A stretch of 64,000 bases of DNA from Clostridium_X cadaveris (GTDB lineage Bacteria; Bacillota; Clostridia; Clostridiales; Clostridiaceae). The position numbers were made by a program, and so were the translations under genes. This document shows, piece after piece, positions 28,179 through 37,482 of the stretch; positions within the stretch are counted from its first letter, which is position 1; each line of letters opens with the position of its first letter. The stretch is from the NCBI RefSeq assembly GCF_039521325.1, contig NZ_BAAACD010000024.1. The stretch is one strand, 5' to 3'. The notes beneath the pieces are model-generated. The model had not been told where the DNA came from. It did no database searches and saw nothing but the letters and a program-made list of their open reading frames with translations.

Positions 28179-28649
28179 ATGGTTCTAAATTCTATCTATT
28201 CTCTTATAGCCTCCTTAAGTTTTGGTGTACTTTTCAATATAAAAGGTAAAAAGCTTATATTTGCAGGTATCGGAGGCGGTATAGCTTGGTTTGTATACGA
28301 ACTTTGCATTTTAGCTGGTTTTTCAGACATTACATCACTATTCATAGGTTCTGTTGCTTTAAGCATATATGGAGAATTTGCTGCTAGAATCTTAAAAAGT
28401 CCTGTAACTATTTTTGTAATATGTGCCCTTATTCCTCTTGTACCTGGAAAAGGCATGTATAATACTCTTTTAGCTTCTGTTCAAGGTGATGTATATCTTT
28501 CTCTTGAAATAGGACTTCACACAATTTTAAGTGCTGGTGCTATTGCTATCGGGATTATGCTTGTTTCAACAATATCAAAATTCTTAAGTCATTTAATACA
28601 AAAAAATAAAGCTCGTAACTCTAAATCTTTAAAAAAATCATCTAAATAA
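28179..28649 (+). CDS. Threonine/serine exporter subunit, C-terminal ThrE2 domain
   Basis: A 156-residue membrane protein of the ThrE-2 (DUF3815) type with about five helices and PLVPGKGMYN, a signature of the family. It starts one base after the stop of the larger subunit, so the two are co-translated and probably form one transporter. A bidirectional terminator follows directly. Confidence 0.87.
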   Translation: MVLNSIYSLIASLSFGVLFNIKGKKLIFAGIGGGIAWFVYELCILAGFSDITSLFIGSVALSIYGEFAARILKSPVTIFVICALIPLVPGKGMYNTLLASVQGDVYLSLEIGLHTILSAGAIAIGIMLVSTISKFLSHLIQKNKARNSKSLKKSSK

Positions 28650-28650
28650 A

Positions 28651-28685
28651 AAAAGTCATGAAACACAAAATGTTTCATGACTTTT
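28651..28685. terminator. Bidirectional terminator between the ThrE pair and the CsoR gene
   Basis: AAAAGTCATGAAACA stem with its complement. T runs occur on both sides (ACTTTTATC on plus, ACTTTTTTTATT on minus), serving two convergent genes. Confidence 0.9.
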
Positions 28686-28692
28686 ATCATAA

Positions 28693-28956
28693 TTACTTTA
28701 AAAATCTTACCATAGTGTCTATAAGTTGCTTTACATTCTCATCTTCCTCATCTAAATTCATGCAGTTTAGTGCATAATCCTCTAACATGAGTCCCCCTAC
28801 TTTATTTATAGCAGCTCTTACCGCTGCAATTTGGACAAGTATGTCTTTACAGCAACTTCCACTATCAACCATTTTCTGAATTCCTTTTACTTGACCTTCT
28901 ATCTTTCTAAGCCTTAAAGAAATATCCTTCTTTAAGTTAGATTTATTATCATCCAT
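28693..28956 (-). CDS. CsoR/CstR-family transcriptional repressor, CstR-like ligand set
   Basis: An 87-residue all-helical DUF156 repressor. In copper-sensing CsoR the metal ligands are Cys36, His61 and Cys65. Here Cys36 (preceded by Cys35) and Cys65 are present but position 61 is Tyr (LEDYALNC). Losing the histidine while keeping both cysteines is the pattern of CstR persulfide sensors, so a sulfur-stress or other thiol ligand is more likely than Cu(I). No copper or sulfur genes adjoin it, and its targets are not evident. Confidence 0.85.
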   Translation of the reverse strand: MDDNKSNLKKDISLRLRKIEGQVKGIQKMVDSGSCCKDILVQIAAVRAAINKVGGLMLEDYALNCMNLDEEDENVKQLIDTMVRFLK

Positions 28957-28996
28957 TTTTTCACCCCATACTATTTTAGCTGAGTTTCATAAAAGT

Positions 28997-29025
28997 ATAG
29001 CCCCTAAGTTATTCTTAGAGGCTAT
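28997..29025 (-). terminator. Terminator of aspS
   Basis: A 12-bp stem (ATAGCCYCTAAG type, one G-U) with loop AATAA, then ACTTTTATG on the minus strand, 12 bases after the aspS stop. Confidence 0.8.
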
Positions 29026-29037
29026 TTATTAAAAATC

Positions 29038-30820
29038 TTACTTTTCTAGCTCTAATTTGCTTATGCCAAGCTCTCTAAGCTGTTTATCATCAACATTATT
29101 AGGTGCTTCAGTTAATGGACAAAATGCATTTTGGTTCTTAGGGAATGCTATTACATCTTTAATGTTTTCAGTTCCTGCTAAGAACATTATCATTCTGTCA
29201 AATCCAAATGCTAATCCTCCGTGTGGTGGTGGTCCAAATTTGAATGCTTCTAATAAGAATCCAAATCTTTCCCATGCTGANNNNNNNNNNNNNNNNNNNN
29301 NNNNNNNNNNNNNNNNNNNNNNNNNNNNNNNNNATTCTTATACTTCCTCCTCCAAGCTCTTCTCCATTTAAAACTAAGTCATAAGCTTTTGCTCTAACCC
29401 TTCCTGGATCGCTTTCTAAATATTGAATATCCTCATCCATAGGCATTGTAAATGGATGATGAGCTGCAGTATATCTTTCTTCTTCTTCATCATACTCAAG
29501 AAGAGGGAATTCTGTAACCCAAGTGAACTTAAATTCACCCTTATCCTTTATTAAATCAAGCTTCTTAGCAAGTTCTAATCTTAATGCTCCAAGACTTTGG
29601 AATACTACAGAGTTCTTGTCAGCAACTATTAAGATTAAATCTCCAGTTTTAGCATTAACTTTTTCAATTATAGCTTGAAGCTCTTCTTCTTTTAAGAATT
29701 TAGCTATAGGAGATTTTACGCCTTCTTCTTTTAGCTGAATCCATGCTAATCCTTTAGCTTTATAAGTCTTTACAAACTCTCCTAAACGGTCTATATCTTT
29801 TCTACCCATAGAAGCTCCGCCTTCTACACATAAAGCTCTTACAGAACCTCCATTAGATATAGCATCATTAAATACTTTAAATTCTGCAGTTTTAACTGCT
29901 TCTGTTATATCTTGAATTTCAAGACCAAATCTTAAATCTGGCTTGTCACTTCCGTACTTTTCCATAGCTTCTTTATATGGCATTCTATTTATAGGAAGTT
30001 TTACATCTACTCCTGCTACTTCCTTAAATACATGTTGTATAAGTCTTTCATTTAATGACATGACATCATCCTGCTCAACAAAAGACATCTCTAAGTCTAC
30101 TTGAGTAAATTCAGGCTGTCTATTTGCCCTTAGATCCTCATCTCTGAAACATTTTACTATTTGGAAATACTTATCAAAACCTGATACCATAAGTAATTGT
30201 TTGAAAAGCTGAGGAGACTGAGGAAGTGCATAAAACATTCCTGGATAATTTCTGCTTGGTACCAAATAGTCTCTAGCTCCTTCAGGTGTGCTCTTAGTAA
30301 GCATTGGAGTTTCAACTTCCAAGAACTCTTCCTTGTCTAGAAAATCTCTTATAGACTTTGCAGTTTTATGTCTAATTTTAAATATTCTCTGCATATCAGG
30401 TCTTCTAAGATCAAGATATCTATATTTTAATCTTATAGCTTCTCCAGCATCTAAGTTTTCCTTTATATATATAGGTGGAGTTTCTGACTCAGATAATATC
30501 TTTATTTCAGTTCCTTTTAATTCGACCATACCTGTTGGCATATTAGGGTTTTTAGATTCTCTCTCTGCTAATACGCCTGTTACAGCTATACAATATTCTG
30601 GCTTTATGCCATTTGCCTTTTCAAAAGCATCCTTATTTATTTCTTCTCCAAAAACAACTTGAAGTATCCCCTCTCTGTCTCTTAAATCAACAAAGATAAG
30701 TCCTCCTAAATTACGTTTTCTTTGAACCCATCCCATTACGGTAAAGGTATTGCCTACATGGCTTTCTCTAAGCTCGCCACACATTATGCTTCTTTTAAGA
30801 CCATTTAGTGCTTCACCCAT
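29038..30820 (-). CDS. aspS: Aspartyl-tRNA synthetase, interrupted by an assembly gap
   Basis: Class II synthetase charging tRNA-Asp. The N-terminal OB-fold (VMGWVQRKRNLGGLIFVDLRD), the class II motif 2 region (FRDEDLRANRQPEFTQVDLEMSF) and the bacterial insertion domain are intact. A run of 53 Ns at 29281-29333 removes the segment just after GEELGGGSIR. Beyond it the true frame resumes as AWERFGFLLEAFKFGPPPHG and the motif 3 GLAFGFDRM, ending ISKLELEK at a stop at 29038. The coding length including the Ns is not a multiple of three, so the gap is probably really 52 or 55 bases, giving 593-594 residues. It is not a biological frameshift. Confidence 0.95.
29281..29333. other. Assembly gap (53 Ns) within aspS
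   Basis: Undetermined bases. Joining the flanks in frame needs a length of 1 modulo 3, and 53 is 2 modulo 3, so the N count is an estimate or off by one or two bases. Confidence 0.95.
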
Positions 30821-30832
30821 TGTTATTTCCTC

Positions 30833-32083
30833 CTAATCATTAATTATATCTTTAATATTCTCTAGTTCATCTAAGTTGACTTCAAATGTTTCTCCATCAG
30901 ACATTCTCTTTAAAGTAGCCTTTGAAGTCTTTAACTCATCTTCTCCTAGGATCATTGTAAATCTAGCACCCATTTTGTTTGCATATTTCATTTGAGCTTT
31001 TACGCTTCTCTGCATGTGGTCACACTCTCCACATACTCCAAATTCTCTTAATTTATTTACAATTGCAAGAGCAGCTTTTTTGCTATCATCACCTATAGCA
31101 CCTACATATAACTCCATATAAGCAGGTACAGGTATCTCTATGCCTTCTTTTTCTAAAGTCATTATAAGTCTTTCTAATCCCATTCCAAAACCTACTGCAG
31201 GCATATCAGGACCGCCTATAGATTTTATAAGAGCATCATAACGTCCCCCACCACAGACTGTTATTTCACTATTCACAATTTCAAACACAGTCTTAGTATA
31301 GTAATCCAAGCCTCTAACTATGTATGGATCTACCTCAAAGTCTATATTTAATGCAGTAAGGTATGATTTTAAATCTTCAAAATGATTTTTGCAGTCGTCA
31401 CAGATATAATCTATTATAAGAGGAGCATCCTTTGTGATTTCTTTACATTTCTTTTCCTTACAGTCAAGAATTCTCATTGGATTTTTCTCATATCTAGTCT
31501 TACATGTAGCACATAGGCTATCATAGTTTTCCTTTAAAAACGACATTAATGCATCATTATATTTTTTTCTGCATGTTGGACATCCTATGCTGTTTATCTT
31601 AAGTTTTAGTCCTTGAATTCCAAACTCTTTAAAAGCTCTCATCGCAAGGCTTATAACTTCTGCATCTATTGATGCAGCTGCCCCTCCAAATACTTCAACA
31701 CCAAACTGATGATGTTGTCTAAGTCTTCCATGCTGTACATTTTCATATCTAAATACTGGTGTGAAATAATACATTTTTGTTGGCTGCGCATCAGCATATA
31801 TGCTTTTTTCTATAAAAGCTCTTACTGATGGTGCTGTTCCTTCGGCTTTAAGAGTTATGCTTCTTCCACCTTTGTCATCAAAAGTGTACATCTCCTTTTG
31901 AACTACATCTGTAGTTTCTCCAACTCCTCTTATGAAAAGTTCAGTATTTTCAAAAATAGGAGTTCTTATTTCTCTGAAACCATAAGTTTTTGCAATGCCT
32001 TTTAATTTATTCTCAACAAAGTGCCATTTATACGCCTCTTGCGGAAGCATATCTTTTGTTCCCTTTGGTGCTTGTATTGCCAA
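30833..32083 (-). CDS. hisS: Histidyl-tRNA synthetase
   Basis: A 416-residue class II synthetase charging tRNA-His. Seen are PKGTKDMLP at the N terminus, motif 2 VFRYENVQHGRLRQHHQFGVE, the histidine-binding motif RGLDYYTKTVFEI and motif 3 GFGMGLERLI. A TTG start at 32083 follows AGGAGAGGATTTTA with good spacing. Twelve bases separate it from aspS downstream and 12 from hemZ upstream. Confidence 0.96.
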   Translation of the reverse strand: MAIQAPKGTKDMLPQEAYKWHFVENKLKGIAKTYGFREIRTPIFENTELFIRGVGETTDVVQKEMYTFDDKGGRSITLKAEGTAPSVRAFIEKSIYADAQPTKMYYFTPVFRYENVQHGRLRQHHQFGVEVFGGAAASIDAEVISLAMRAFKEFGIQGLKLKINSIGCPTCRKKYNDALMSFLKENYDSLCATCKTRYEKNPMRILDCKEKKCKEITKDAPLIIDYICDDCKNHFEDLKSYLTALNIDFEVDPYIVRGLDYYTKTVFEIVNSEITVCGGGRYDALIKSIGGPDMPAVGFGMGLERLIMTLEKEGIEIPVPAYMELYVGAIGDDSKKAALAIVNKLREFGVCGECDHMQRSVKAQMKYANKMGARFTMILGEDELKTSKATLKRMSDGETFEVNLDELENIKDIIND

Positions 32084-32095
32084 TAAAATCCTCTC

Positions 32096-33523
32096 CTAAC
32101 TGTACAAAGTATTTAAAAGTTCTATTTTTTTCTCTACCATTTCTGGCAGCCTTTTAACATATTCTCTCACATCTTTAACATCAGCAAATCTTTCAAGTCT
32201 GTTTTCATCTAAAAAGACTACTTTAGTTACTGCATCTGCTCCTGCAGCTAGTATTGTCTGTTTTTCTTCTATTATTTGAATGTTGTATATGCTTTCTTTA
32301 CCCTCTATAGAGTATCCTATATTCTCCATATTACCAACCATATTTTTCTGTCTATACATATAATAAGGCTTCATTCCAAGCTCCTTAGCTGCTATAGTCG
32401 TCGCCTCATACATTTTATTAAGTTCTTCTTGTTCTGCTATTTTTACTGTATTTTTTAAAACTATTTCTTCATGAAGCTTTGAGGCCCTCTTTATAGACAT
32501 TCCATGAACTGTAAGGTTATCTGGGCTAAGCTTTTTTATAATATCTAATGTATGATTAATTTCTCTTAAACCTTCACCTGGAAGTCCAACTATTATATCC
32601 ATGTTAATGTTGTCAAAACCTAAGCTTCTAGCCAAGTTAAACTTTTCTATCACTTCTTTAGAATCATGGTTTCTTCCTATGGATTTTAAAGTATTATCAT
32701 TCATAGTTTGAGGGTTTATGCTTATCCTATTGACCTTAAAGTCTTTCATAGTTTTAAGCTTTTCTTCAGTTATGCTATCAGGTCTTCCACACTCAACTGT
32801 AAATTCTTCAGGATTAAATTGTGATATTATATCATCATAGATTTCTTTCATGACTCCATGAAATGTCTTTTCGTCTACAGATGTTGGGGTTCCCCCTCCA
32901 AAATAAACGCATTGAACTTTTAAATTCTTATCTTTTATATATTCAGCAATCGCTGAGATTTCCTGCTTCAAACACTCCACATATGGTTCAACTAATTTCT
33001 TATTTCCTCCTATAGGATTAGATGCAAAAGAACAATATACGCATCTAGTTGGACAAAATGCCATTCCTACATATACACTGACTAAATTCTTATCATGGTT
33101 TACAAAACTCTCTTCTCTGGCGGCAACATCTATACAAAGCTGTGCTTTTTTTTCACTGGCAAGATAGTTGTCCCTAAAATACTTTATTATGTCATCATTA
33201 CTATATCCCGCTTTTACCATATCCAAAGCTATCTTGCTTGGTCTTATTCCAACTAAAGTTCCCCATGGAAGTTCCTTATGAGTTAAGCTTTTTAAGAACT
33301 TAAATATCTCTCTTTTTAAATGTTGTTTAGTGACTTCTTCTTCAAAAGTCTTTTCTAAATTTTTTCCTGCTGTCTTTAATATTATACAATGATTTTCAAC
33401 TATAACTTCAAAAGTTGATTCTTCTTCTCCAAATTCTATTGCATCATAAGGATAAAATAAATTGAAAATCTGATATATGTCATATCTATATTTTAAGTTA
33501 TTAAGATTAATTTTAACTTTCAT
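32096..33523 (-). CDS. hemZ: HemZ-type oxygen-independent coproporphyrinogen dehydrogenase
   Basis: A 475-residue radical SAM enzyme. After an N-terminal HemZ-specific domain of about 150 residues comes the 4Fe-4S motif FCPTRCVYCSF (Cx3Cx2C), the SAM-binding GGG in YFGGGTPTS, and a HemN-like SPASM-free C terminus. It is related to the anaerobic heme pathway enzyme, but no heme genes are nearby. Clostridia often keep HemZ in this hisS/aspS operon, so its actual substrate is open. Confidence 0.88.
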   Translation of the reverse strand: MKVKINLNNLKYRYDIYQIFNLFYPYDAIEFGEEESTFEVIVENHCIILKTAGKNLEKTFEEEVTKQHLKREIFKFLKSLTHKELPWGTLVGIRPSKIALDMVKAGYSNDDIIKYFRDNYLASEKKAQLCIDVAAREESFVNHDKNLVSVYVGMAFCPTRCVYCSFASNPIGGNKKLVEPYVECLKQEISAIAEYIKDKNLKVQCVYFGGGTPTSVDEKTFHGVMKEIYDDIISQFNPEEFTVECGRPDSITEEKLKTMKDFKVNRISINPQTMNDNTLKSIGRNHDSKEVIEKFNLARSLGFDNINMDIIVGLPGEGLREINHTLDIIKKLSPDNLTVHGMSIKRASKLHEEIVLKNTVKIAEQEELNKMYEATTIAAKELGMKPYYMYRQKNMVGNMENIGYSIEGKESIYNIQIIEEKQTILAAGADAVTKVVFLDENRLERFADVKDVREYVKRLPEMVEKKIELLNTLYS

Positions 33524-33535
33524 TTTTTTCTCCTC

Positions 33536-34138
33536 TTATAAAAAAGGATTTAGTACCCTTTCATTACCAATAGTGGTTCCTTGACCGTGCCCACACCATA
33601 CTTTTATATTGTCATCAAATTTCATAAGCTTACTATGGATAGAATTTATAAGAACCTCATGGCTTCCTCCTGGTCCATCAGATCTTCCAACAGATCTAAG
33701 GAATAAAGTATCCCCTGTGAACATATCTTTTTCTATTAAATAGCACATTCCACCTGGAGTATGACCTGGTGTAGCTATGGCCTTAACAGTTATGCTTCCT
33801 GCCTTTATTATATCTCCATCATTTACATAATGATCAGCTTTGTCTCCCTCAAAACTTCCAAACATATATGCTTCCTTTTCCATAAGTTCTTCATCTTCTC
33901 TATTTATATATACCGGTGCATTGTATACCTTTTTAAATCCAATGACACCATCCACATGATCTAAATGACCGTGAGTCAATAATATAGCCTTAACATTAGC
34001 TGATAACGCTTCTACAGCCTTTATTATATCATCTTCATCTCCACCGATATCTATAACTACAGCATCTTTTGTAGTTTCATCCATAATTATATAACAGTTT
34101 GCAGCATAAATTCCTGCTGGTATTCTCTTTATAACCAT
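33536..34138 (-). CDS. Metallo-beta-lactamase fold hydrolase (glyoxalase II-like)
   Basis: A 200-residue zinc hydrolase of the YqgX/GloB-like group. The metal site is THGHLDHVDG; the further ligands lie in TPGHTPGG, FTGDTLF and the late His in WCGHGQGT. Family members hydrolyse thioesters such as S-lactoyl-thiol adducts; the substrate here is unproven. It sits between dtd and hemZ with short spacers, so it is co-transcribed. Confidence 0.88.
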   Translation of the reverse strand: MVIKRIPAGIYAANCYIIMDETTKDAVVIDIGGDEDDIIKAVEALSANVKAILLTHGHLDHVDGVIGFKKVYNAPVYINREDEELMEKEAYMFGSFEGDKADHYVNDGDIIKAGSITVKAIATPGHTPGGMCYLIEKDMFTGDTLFLRSVGRSDGPGGSHEVLINSIHSKLMKFDDNIKVWCGHGQGTTIGNERVLNPFL

Positions 34139-34154
34139 CTTTAACCCCTCCGAT

Positions 34155-34598
34155 TTATTTCTTGCTTTCTACTATCAAAGTTACAGGTCCATCATTCTCT
34201 ATGGATACATCCATATGAGCTCCAAATATTCCTGTTTCAACTTTAATTCCAGTTCCCTTTAAACTTTTTACAAACTCATCATAAATTTTATTTGCCTCTT
34301 CTCCCCCTAAAGCTTCCATAAAATTAGGCCTTCTTCCTTTTCTACAATCTCCATATAGGGTGAATTGAGAAATCAAAAGAATTTCTCCACCTACATCTAA
34401 AAGAGATTTATTCATCTTTCCTTCTTCATCCTCAAAGATTCTCAGGTTTATTATCTTGTCTTTTAAATAAGGTATATCTTCTATGGTATCTTCTTTAGAT
34501 ATGCCTAAAAGCACATTAAGACCCTTTTCTATACTTCCTACGATTTCTCCATCAACCACTACTTTGGAGCTTGTAACTCTCTGCAATACTGCTCTCAT
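34155..34598 (-). CDS. dtd: D-aminoacyl-tRNA deacylase
   Basis: A 147-residue homodimeric proofreading enzyme that removes D-amino acids from mischarged tRNA. Both family signatures are present: SQFTLYGDCRKGRRPNF (SQFTL motif) and GIFGAHMDVSIENDGPVT (the cross-subunit Gly-cisPro motif occurs here as NDGPVT). It follows relA in the same operon. Confidence 0.95.
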   Translation of the reverse strand: MRAVLQRVTSSKVVVDGEIVGSIEKGLNVLLGISKEDTIEDIPYLKDKIINLRIFEDEEGKMNKSLLDVGGEILLISQFTLYGDCRKGRRPNFMEALGGEEANKIYDEFVKSLKGTGIKVETGIFGAHMDVSIENDGPVTLIVESKK

Positions 34599-34616
34599 AT
34601 GCTCACATCCATATTA

Positions 34617-36791
34617 TTAATTTTCTATTCTTGCAACTTCCATTATGCCTTTTATTCTCTTAAGTCTTTTTATTACATTATTTAACTCAGCCACATCTGT
34701 AATTCTAAGCTTAGTATTTGATACAAATAAACCATCATCTGTTGTACGCGCATTTATAGCATCTATTTGTATTTTAAGTTCACTTATAACTACTGTAACT
34801 TCAGACAACATTCCTGGTCTATCTTCAGCTATAATTTGAATTTCTGCAGTATATCCGCTCTTTTCTGCTTCTGTCCATACAACTTCCACTAATTTATCCT
34901 TCTCACTTGCAGGTATACTATATATATTCTTACAGTCTTTTCTGTGAACTGATACGCCTTTTCCTCTTGTTATATAGCCAATTATGCCATCTCCCGGAAG
35001 AGGATTGCAGCACCTTGCAAATCTTATAAGTACGTTGGATAACCCTTTTACTGTAACACCACCGTTGCTGTTTTTAGATATTTTCTTAGCTTTCTTTTTA
35101 TTGTTATTTAAAAGCTCTTTCATATTTTTTTCAGCTTCAGCTTTAGACAGTATAGGTTCTTTAAGTTTACTTGATATAACAGAAGCCATTATAACACCGG
35201 CTCCTACATCAGCATAAAGATCATCTATATTATTCAAGTTATATCTTCTTAATAATTTCTCAAATGACTCACCTTTTGCGAACTCGGTAAAGTTAAAACC
35301 TTGTTTCTTACACTCTTTCTCCAAAGCATCCTTACCTTTTGATATGTTTTCTTCTCTTTTTTGCTTTTTAAACCATGATCTTATCTTGCTTTTAGCTTGA
35401 TTAGATTTTGCTATATTAAGCCAATCTATATTTGGCCCTTTTGCTGTAGGTGAAGTAAGAATCTCTACTATTTCTCCTGTTTTTAGATGATAGTCAAGGG
35501 TAACCATTTTTTCATTTACCTTGGCACCTATGCATCTATTTCCTATATCCGTATGTATCCTATATGCAAAGTCTATAGGAGTAGAATCCTGAGGAAGATT
35601 TATTACTACACCTTTTGGTGTAAAGACAAAAACTTCATCGGAAAATAAATCTATCTTAAAGCCTTCCATAAACTCTTCTGCATCAGATGCTTCATTCTGC
35701 CAATCAAGCATCTCTCTTATCCATGAAAGCTTCATATCAAAGTTTTTACTCTCTCCATTTGCAGCTCCTTCTTTATACTTCCAGTGAGCTGCTATACCAT
35801 ATTCAGCTGTCTTATGCATTTCAAAAGTTCTTATCTGTATCTCAAAGGTTTTCCCTTGAGGCCCTATAACCGTAGTATGAAGAGACTGATACATATTAGG
35901 TTTTGGCATAGCTATATAATCTTTAAATCTTCCTGGTATAGGTCTATATATAGTATGAACTATTCCTAAAACTGCATAGCAGTCTTTTATATTGGAAACC
36001 AATACTCTTATAGCTGTAAGGTCAAAAATTTGATCTATAGTTTTATTTTTATTGACCATCTTTCTATAAATACTGTAAAAATGTTTTGGTCTTCCATCTA
36101 TCTCCGCTTCAATAGATGATTTTAAAAGTCTCTCTTTTAAATCATCCATTACTTTTACTATGTACGCTTCTCTCTCTGCTCTTTTTTCTGCAACCTGATG
36201 CACCAATTCATAGTATTCTTCTGGATTCATATATCTAAAGGCTAAGTCTTCCAATTCCCACTTGACCTTTGACATACCTAATCTATGAGCTAATGGTGCA
36301 TAAATATCAAAAGTTTCTTTCGACTTCAGTTTCTGTTTATCTGGCGATGTATATTTTAACGTTCTCATATTGTGAAGTCTATCTGCCAGTTTTATAAGAA
36401 TAACTCTTATGTCCTTTGTCATGGCAAGAAGCATTTTCCTTACATTGTCAGCTTGCCTTTCTTCTTTTGATTTATACTGAATCTTTTCTAATTTTGTAAC
36501 TCCATCTACTAAATTAGCAACTTCTTCATTAAATAATTCTTTTATATCATCATACACATATTCGGTATCTTCAATGACATCATGTAAAATCCCTGCAACT
36601 ACAGTGCTTGTATCCAAGCCCATATCGATTAGTATGCAAGCAACCTCCTCAGGATGAATTATGTAAGGTTCACCTGACTCTCTTTTCTGATTTATATGAG
36701 CCTTCTCAGCTATATGATAAGCTTTTTCTACCATAGCTTTATCTATATTACTATTATTTTTATCTATTCTATCTAATAGTTTATCGAGCAT
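34617..36791 (-). CDS. relA: Bifunctional (p)ppGpp synthetase/hydrolase
   Basis: A 724-residue RelA/SpoT homologue controlling the stringent response. The N-terminal HD hydrolase is intact (GILHDVIEDT, and IKLADRLHNMRTL), and the synthetase domain contains the GTP-binding YQSLHTTVIGPQGKTFEIQIRT. TGS (FVFTPKGVVINLPQDSTPIDFAY), a zinc-finger-like CCNPLPGDGIIGYITRG, and a C-terminal ACT domain complete a full-length Rel. Both catalytic activities are expected. Confidence 0.96.
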   Translation of the reverse strand: MLDKLLDRIDKNNSNIDKAMVEKAYHIAEKAHINQKRESGEPYIIHPEEVACILIDMGLDTSTVVAGILHDVIEDTEYVYDDIKELFNEEVANLVDGVTKLEKIQYKSKEERQADNVRKMLLAMTKDIRVILIKLADRLHNMRTLKYTSPDKQKLKSKETFDIYAPLAHRLGMSKVKWELEDLAFRYMNPEEYYELVHQVAEKRAEREAYIVKVMDDLKERLLKSSIEAEIDGRPKHFYSIYRKMVNKNKTIDQIFDLTAIRVLVSNIKDCYAVLGIVHTIYRPIPGRFKDYIAMPKPNMYQSLHTTVIGPQGKTFEIQIRTFEMHKTAEYGIAAHWKYKEGAANGESKNFDMKLSWIREMLDWQNEASDAEEFMEGFKIDLFSDEVFVFTPKGVVINLPQDSTPIDFAYRIHTDIGNRCIGAKVNEKMVTLDYHLKTGEIVEILTSPTAKGPNIDWLNIAKSNQAKSKIRSWFKKQKREENISKGKDALEKECKKQGFNFTEFAKGESFEKLLRRYNLNNIDDLYADVGAGVIMASVISSKLKEPILSKAEAEKNMKELLNNNKKKAKKISKNSNGGVTVKGLSNVLIRFARCCNPLPGDGIIGYITRGKGVSVHRKDCKNIYSIPASEKDKLVEVVWTEAEKSGYTAEIQIIAEDRPGMLSEVTVVISELKIQIDAINARTTDDGLFVSNTKLRITDVAELNNVIKRLKRIKGIMEVARIEN

Positions 36792-36831
36792 TTAACTCTC
36801 TCCTCTTACTCACACAACTTCATAATATCAA

Positions 36832-36852
36832 AGGCTGGTTGTAAACCAGCCT
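36832..36852 (-). terminator. Hairpin between apt and relA
   Basis: A 9-bp perfect stem (AGGCTGGTT with AACCAGCCT) and 3-base loop. The minus-strand tail TTGATATTAT has few Ts, so it may be a partial terminator allowing read-through to relA. Confidence 0.55.
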
Positions 36853-36932
36853 GTTTAAGTAAATTATATAATAATGTGTAGAAGTTTGCAATTTTAATTT
36901 TTTCTGGTTAACCACCATAAAATCAAAAATTT

Positions 36933-37451
36933 TTATAAGTCATATTGAACTAAACTGCTTACTTCGTAATTTTTTAGCTTATCTCTTCCATTTAGCTCTG
37001 TAAGCTCTATTACAAAATTAAAAGAAACCACTTCTCCGCCTGCTTCTTCGACAAGTTTTGCAACTGTAGAAATAGTACCTCCTGTAGCAAGTAAATCATC
37101 AACTACAGCAACTCTTTGCCCTCTTTTTATAGAATCTTTGTGTATTTCAAGAGTATCACATCCATATTCTAAGTCATATGATATGCTTAAAGTTTCGCAT
37201 GGAAGCTTTCCTGGTTTTCTTACTGGAACAAATCCAGCTCCTAATGCATAGGCTACTGGAACACCAAATATGAATCCCCTTGCTTCTGGTCCTACTATTA
37301 TATCTATATTTTTATCTCTTAATTCATCAACTATTGCATCTATTGTTTCCTTTAATCCTTCACCATCACCAATTAAAGTTGTTATATCTTTAAAACTAAT
37401 ACCTTCTTTTGGAAAACCTTCAATTATTCTTATCTTATCTTTTATACTCAT
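36933..37451 (-). CDS. apt: Adenine phosphoribosyltransferase
   Basis: A 172-residue purine-salvage enzyme making AMP from adenine and PRPP. The PRPP-binding motif is VAVVDDLLATGGTI; PEARGFIFGVPVAYALG and the N-terminal FPKEGISFKDIT also match the family. The reading frame is open to 37547, but the ATG at 37451 has GGAGGGATTAAAG before it and gives the normal length, so it is chosen. Confidence 0.96.
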   Translation of the reverse strand: MSIKDKIRIIEGFPKEGISFKDITTLIGDGEGLKETIDAIVDELRDKNIDIIVGPEARGFIFGVPVAYALGAGFVPVRKPGKLPCETLSISYDLEYGCDTLEIHKDSIKRGQRVAVVDDLLATGGTISTVAKLVEEAGGEVVSFNFVIELTELNGRDKLKNYEVSSLVQYDL

Positions 37452-37482
37452 CTTTAATCCCTCCACATATAATATTCTCTGA

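Noticed and set aside
28181..28456. Minus-strand frame opposite the second ThrE gene
   Set aside because: Shadow of the plus-strand ThrE2 gene without a ribosome site.
29057..29371. Plus-strand open frame crossing the N gap
   Set aside because: Antisense to aspS, and the translation runs through undetermined bases.
30821..32083. T-box leader for hisS or aspS
   Set aside because: The genes are spaced by only 12 bases within an operon and there is no AGGGTGGNACCRCG-type segment.
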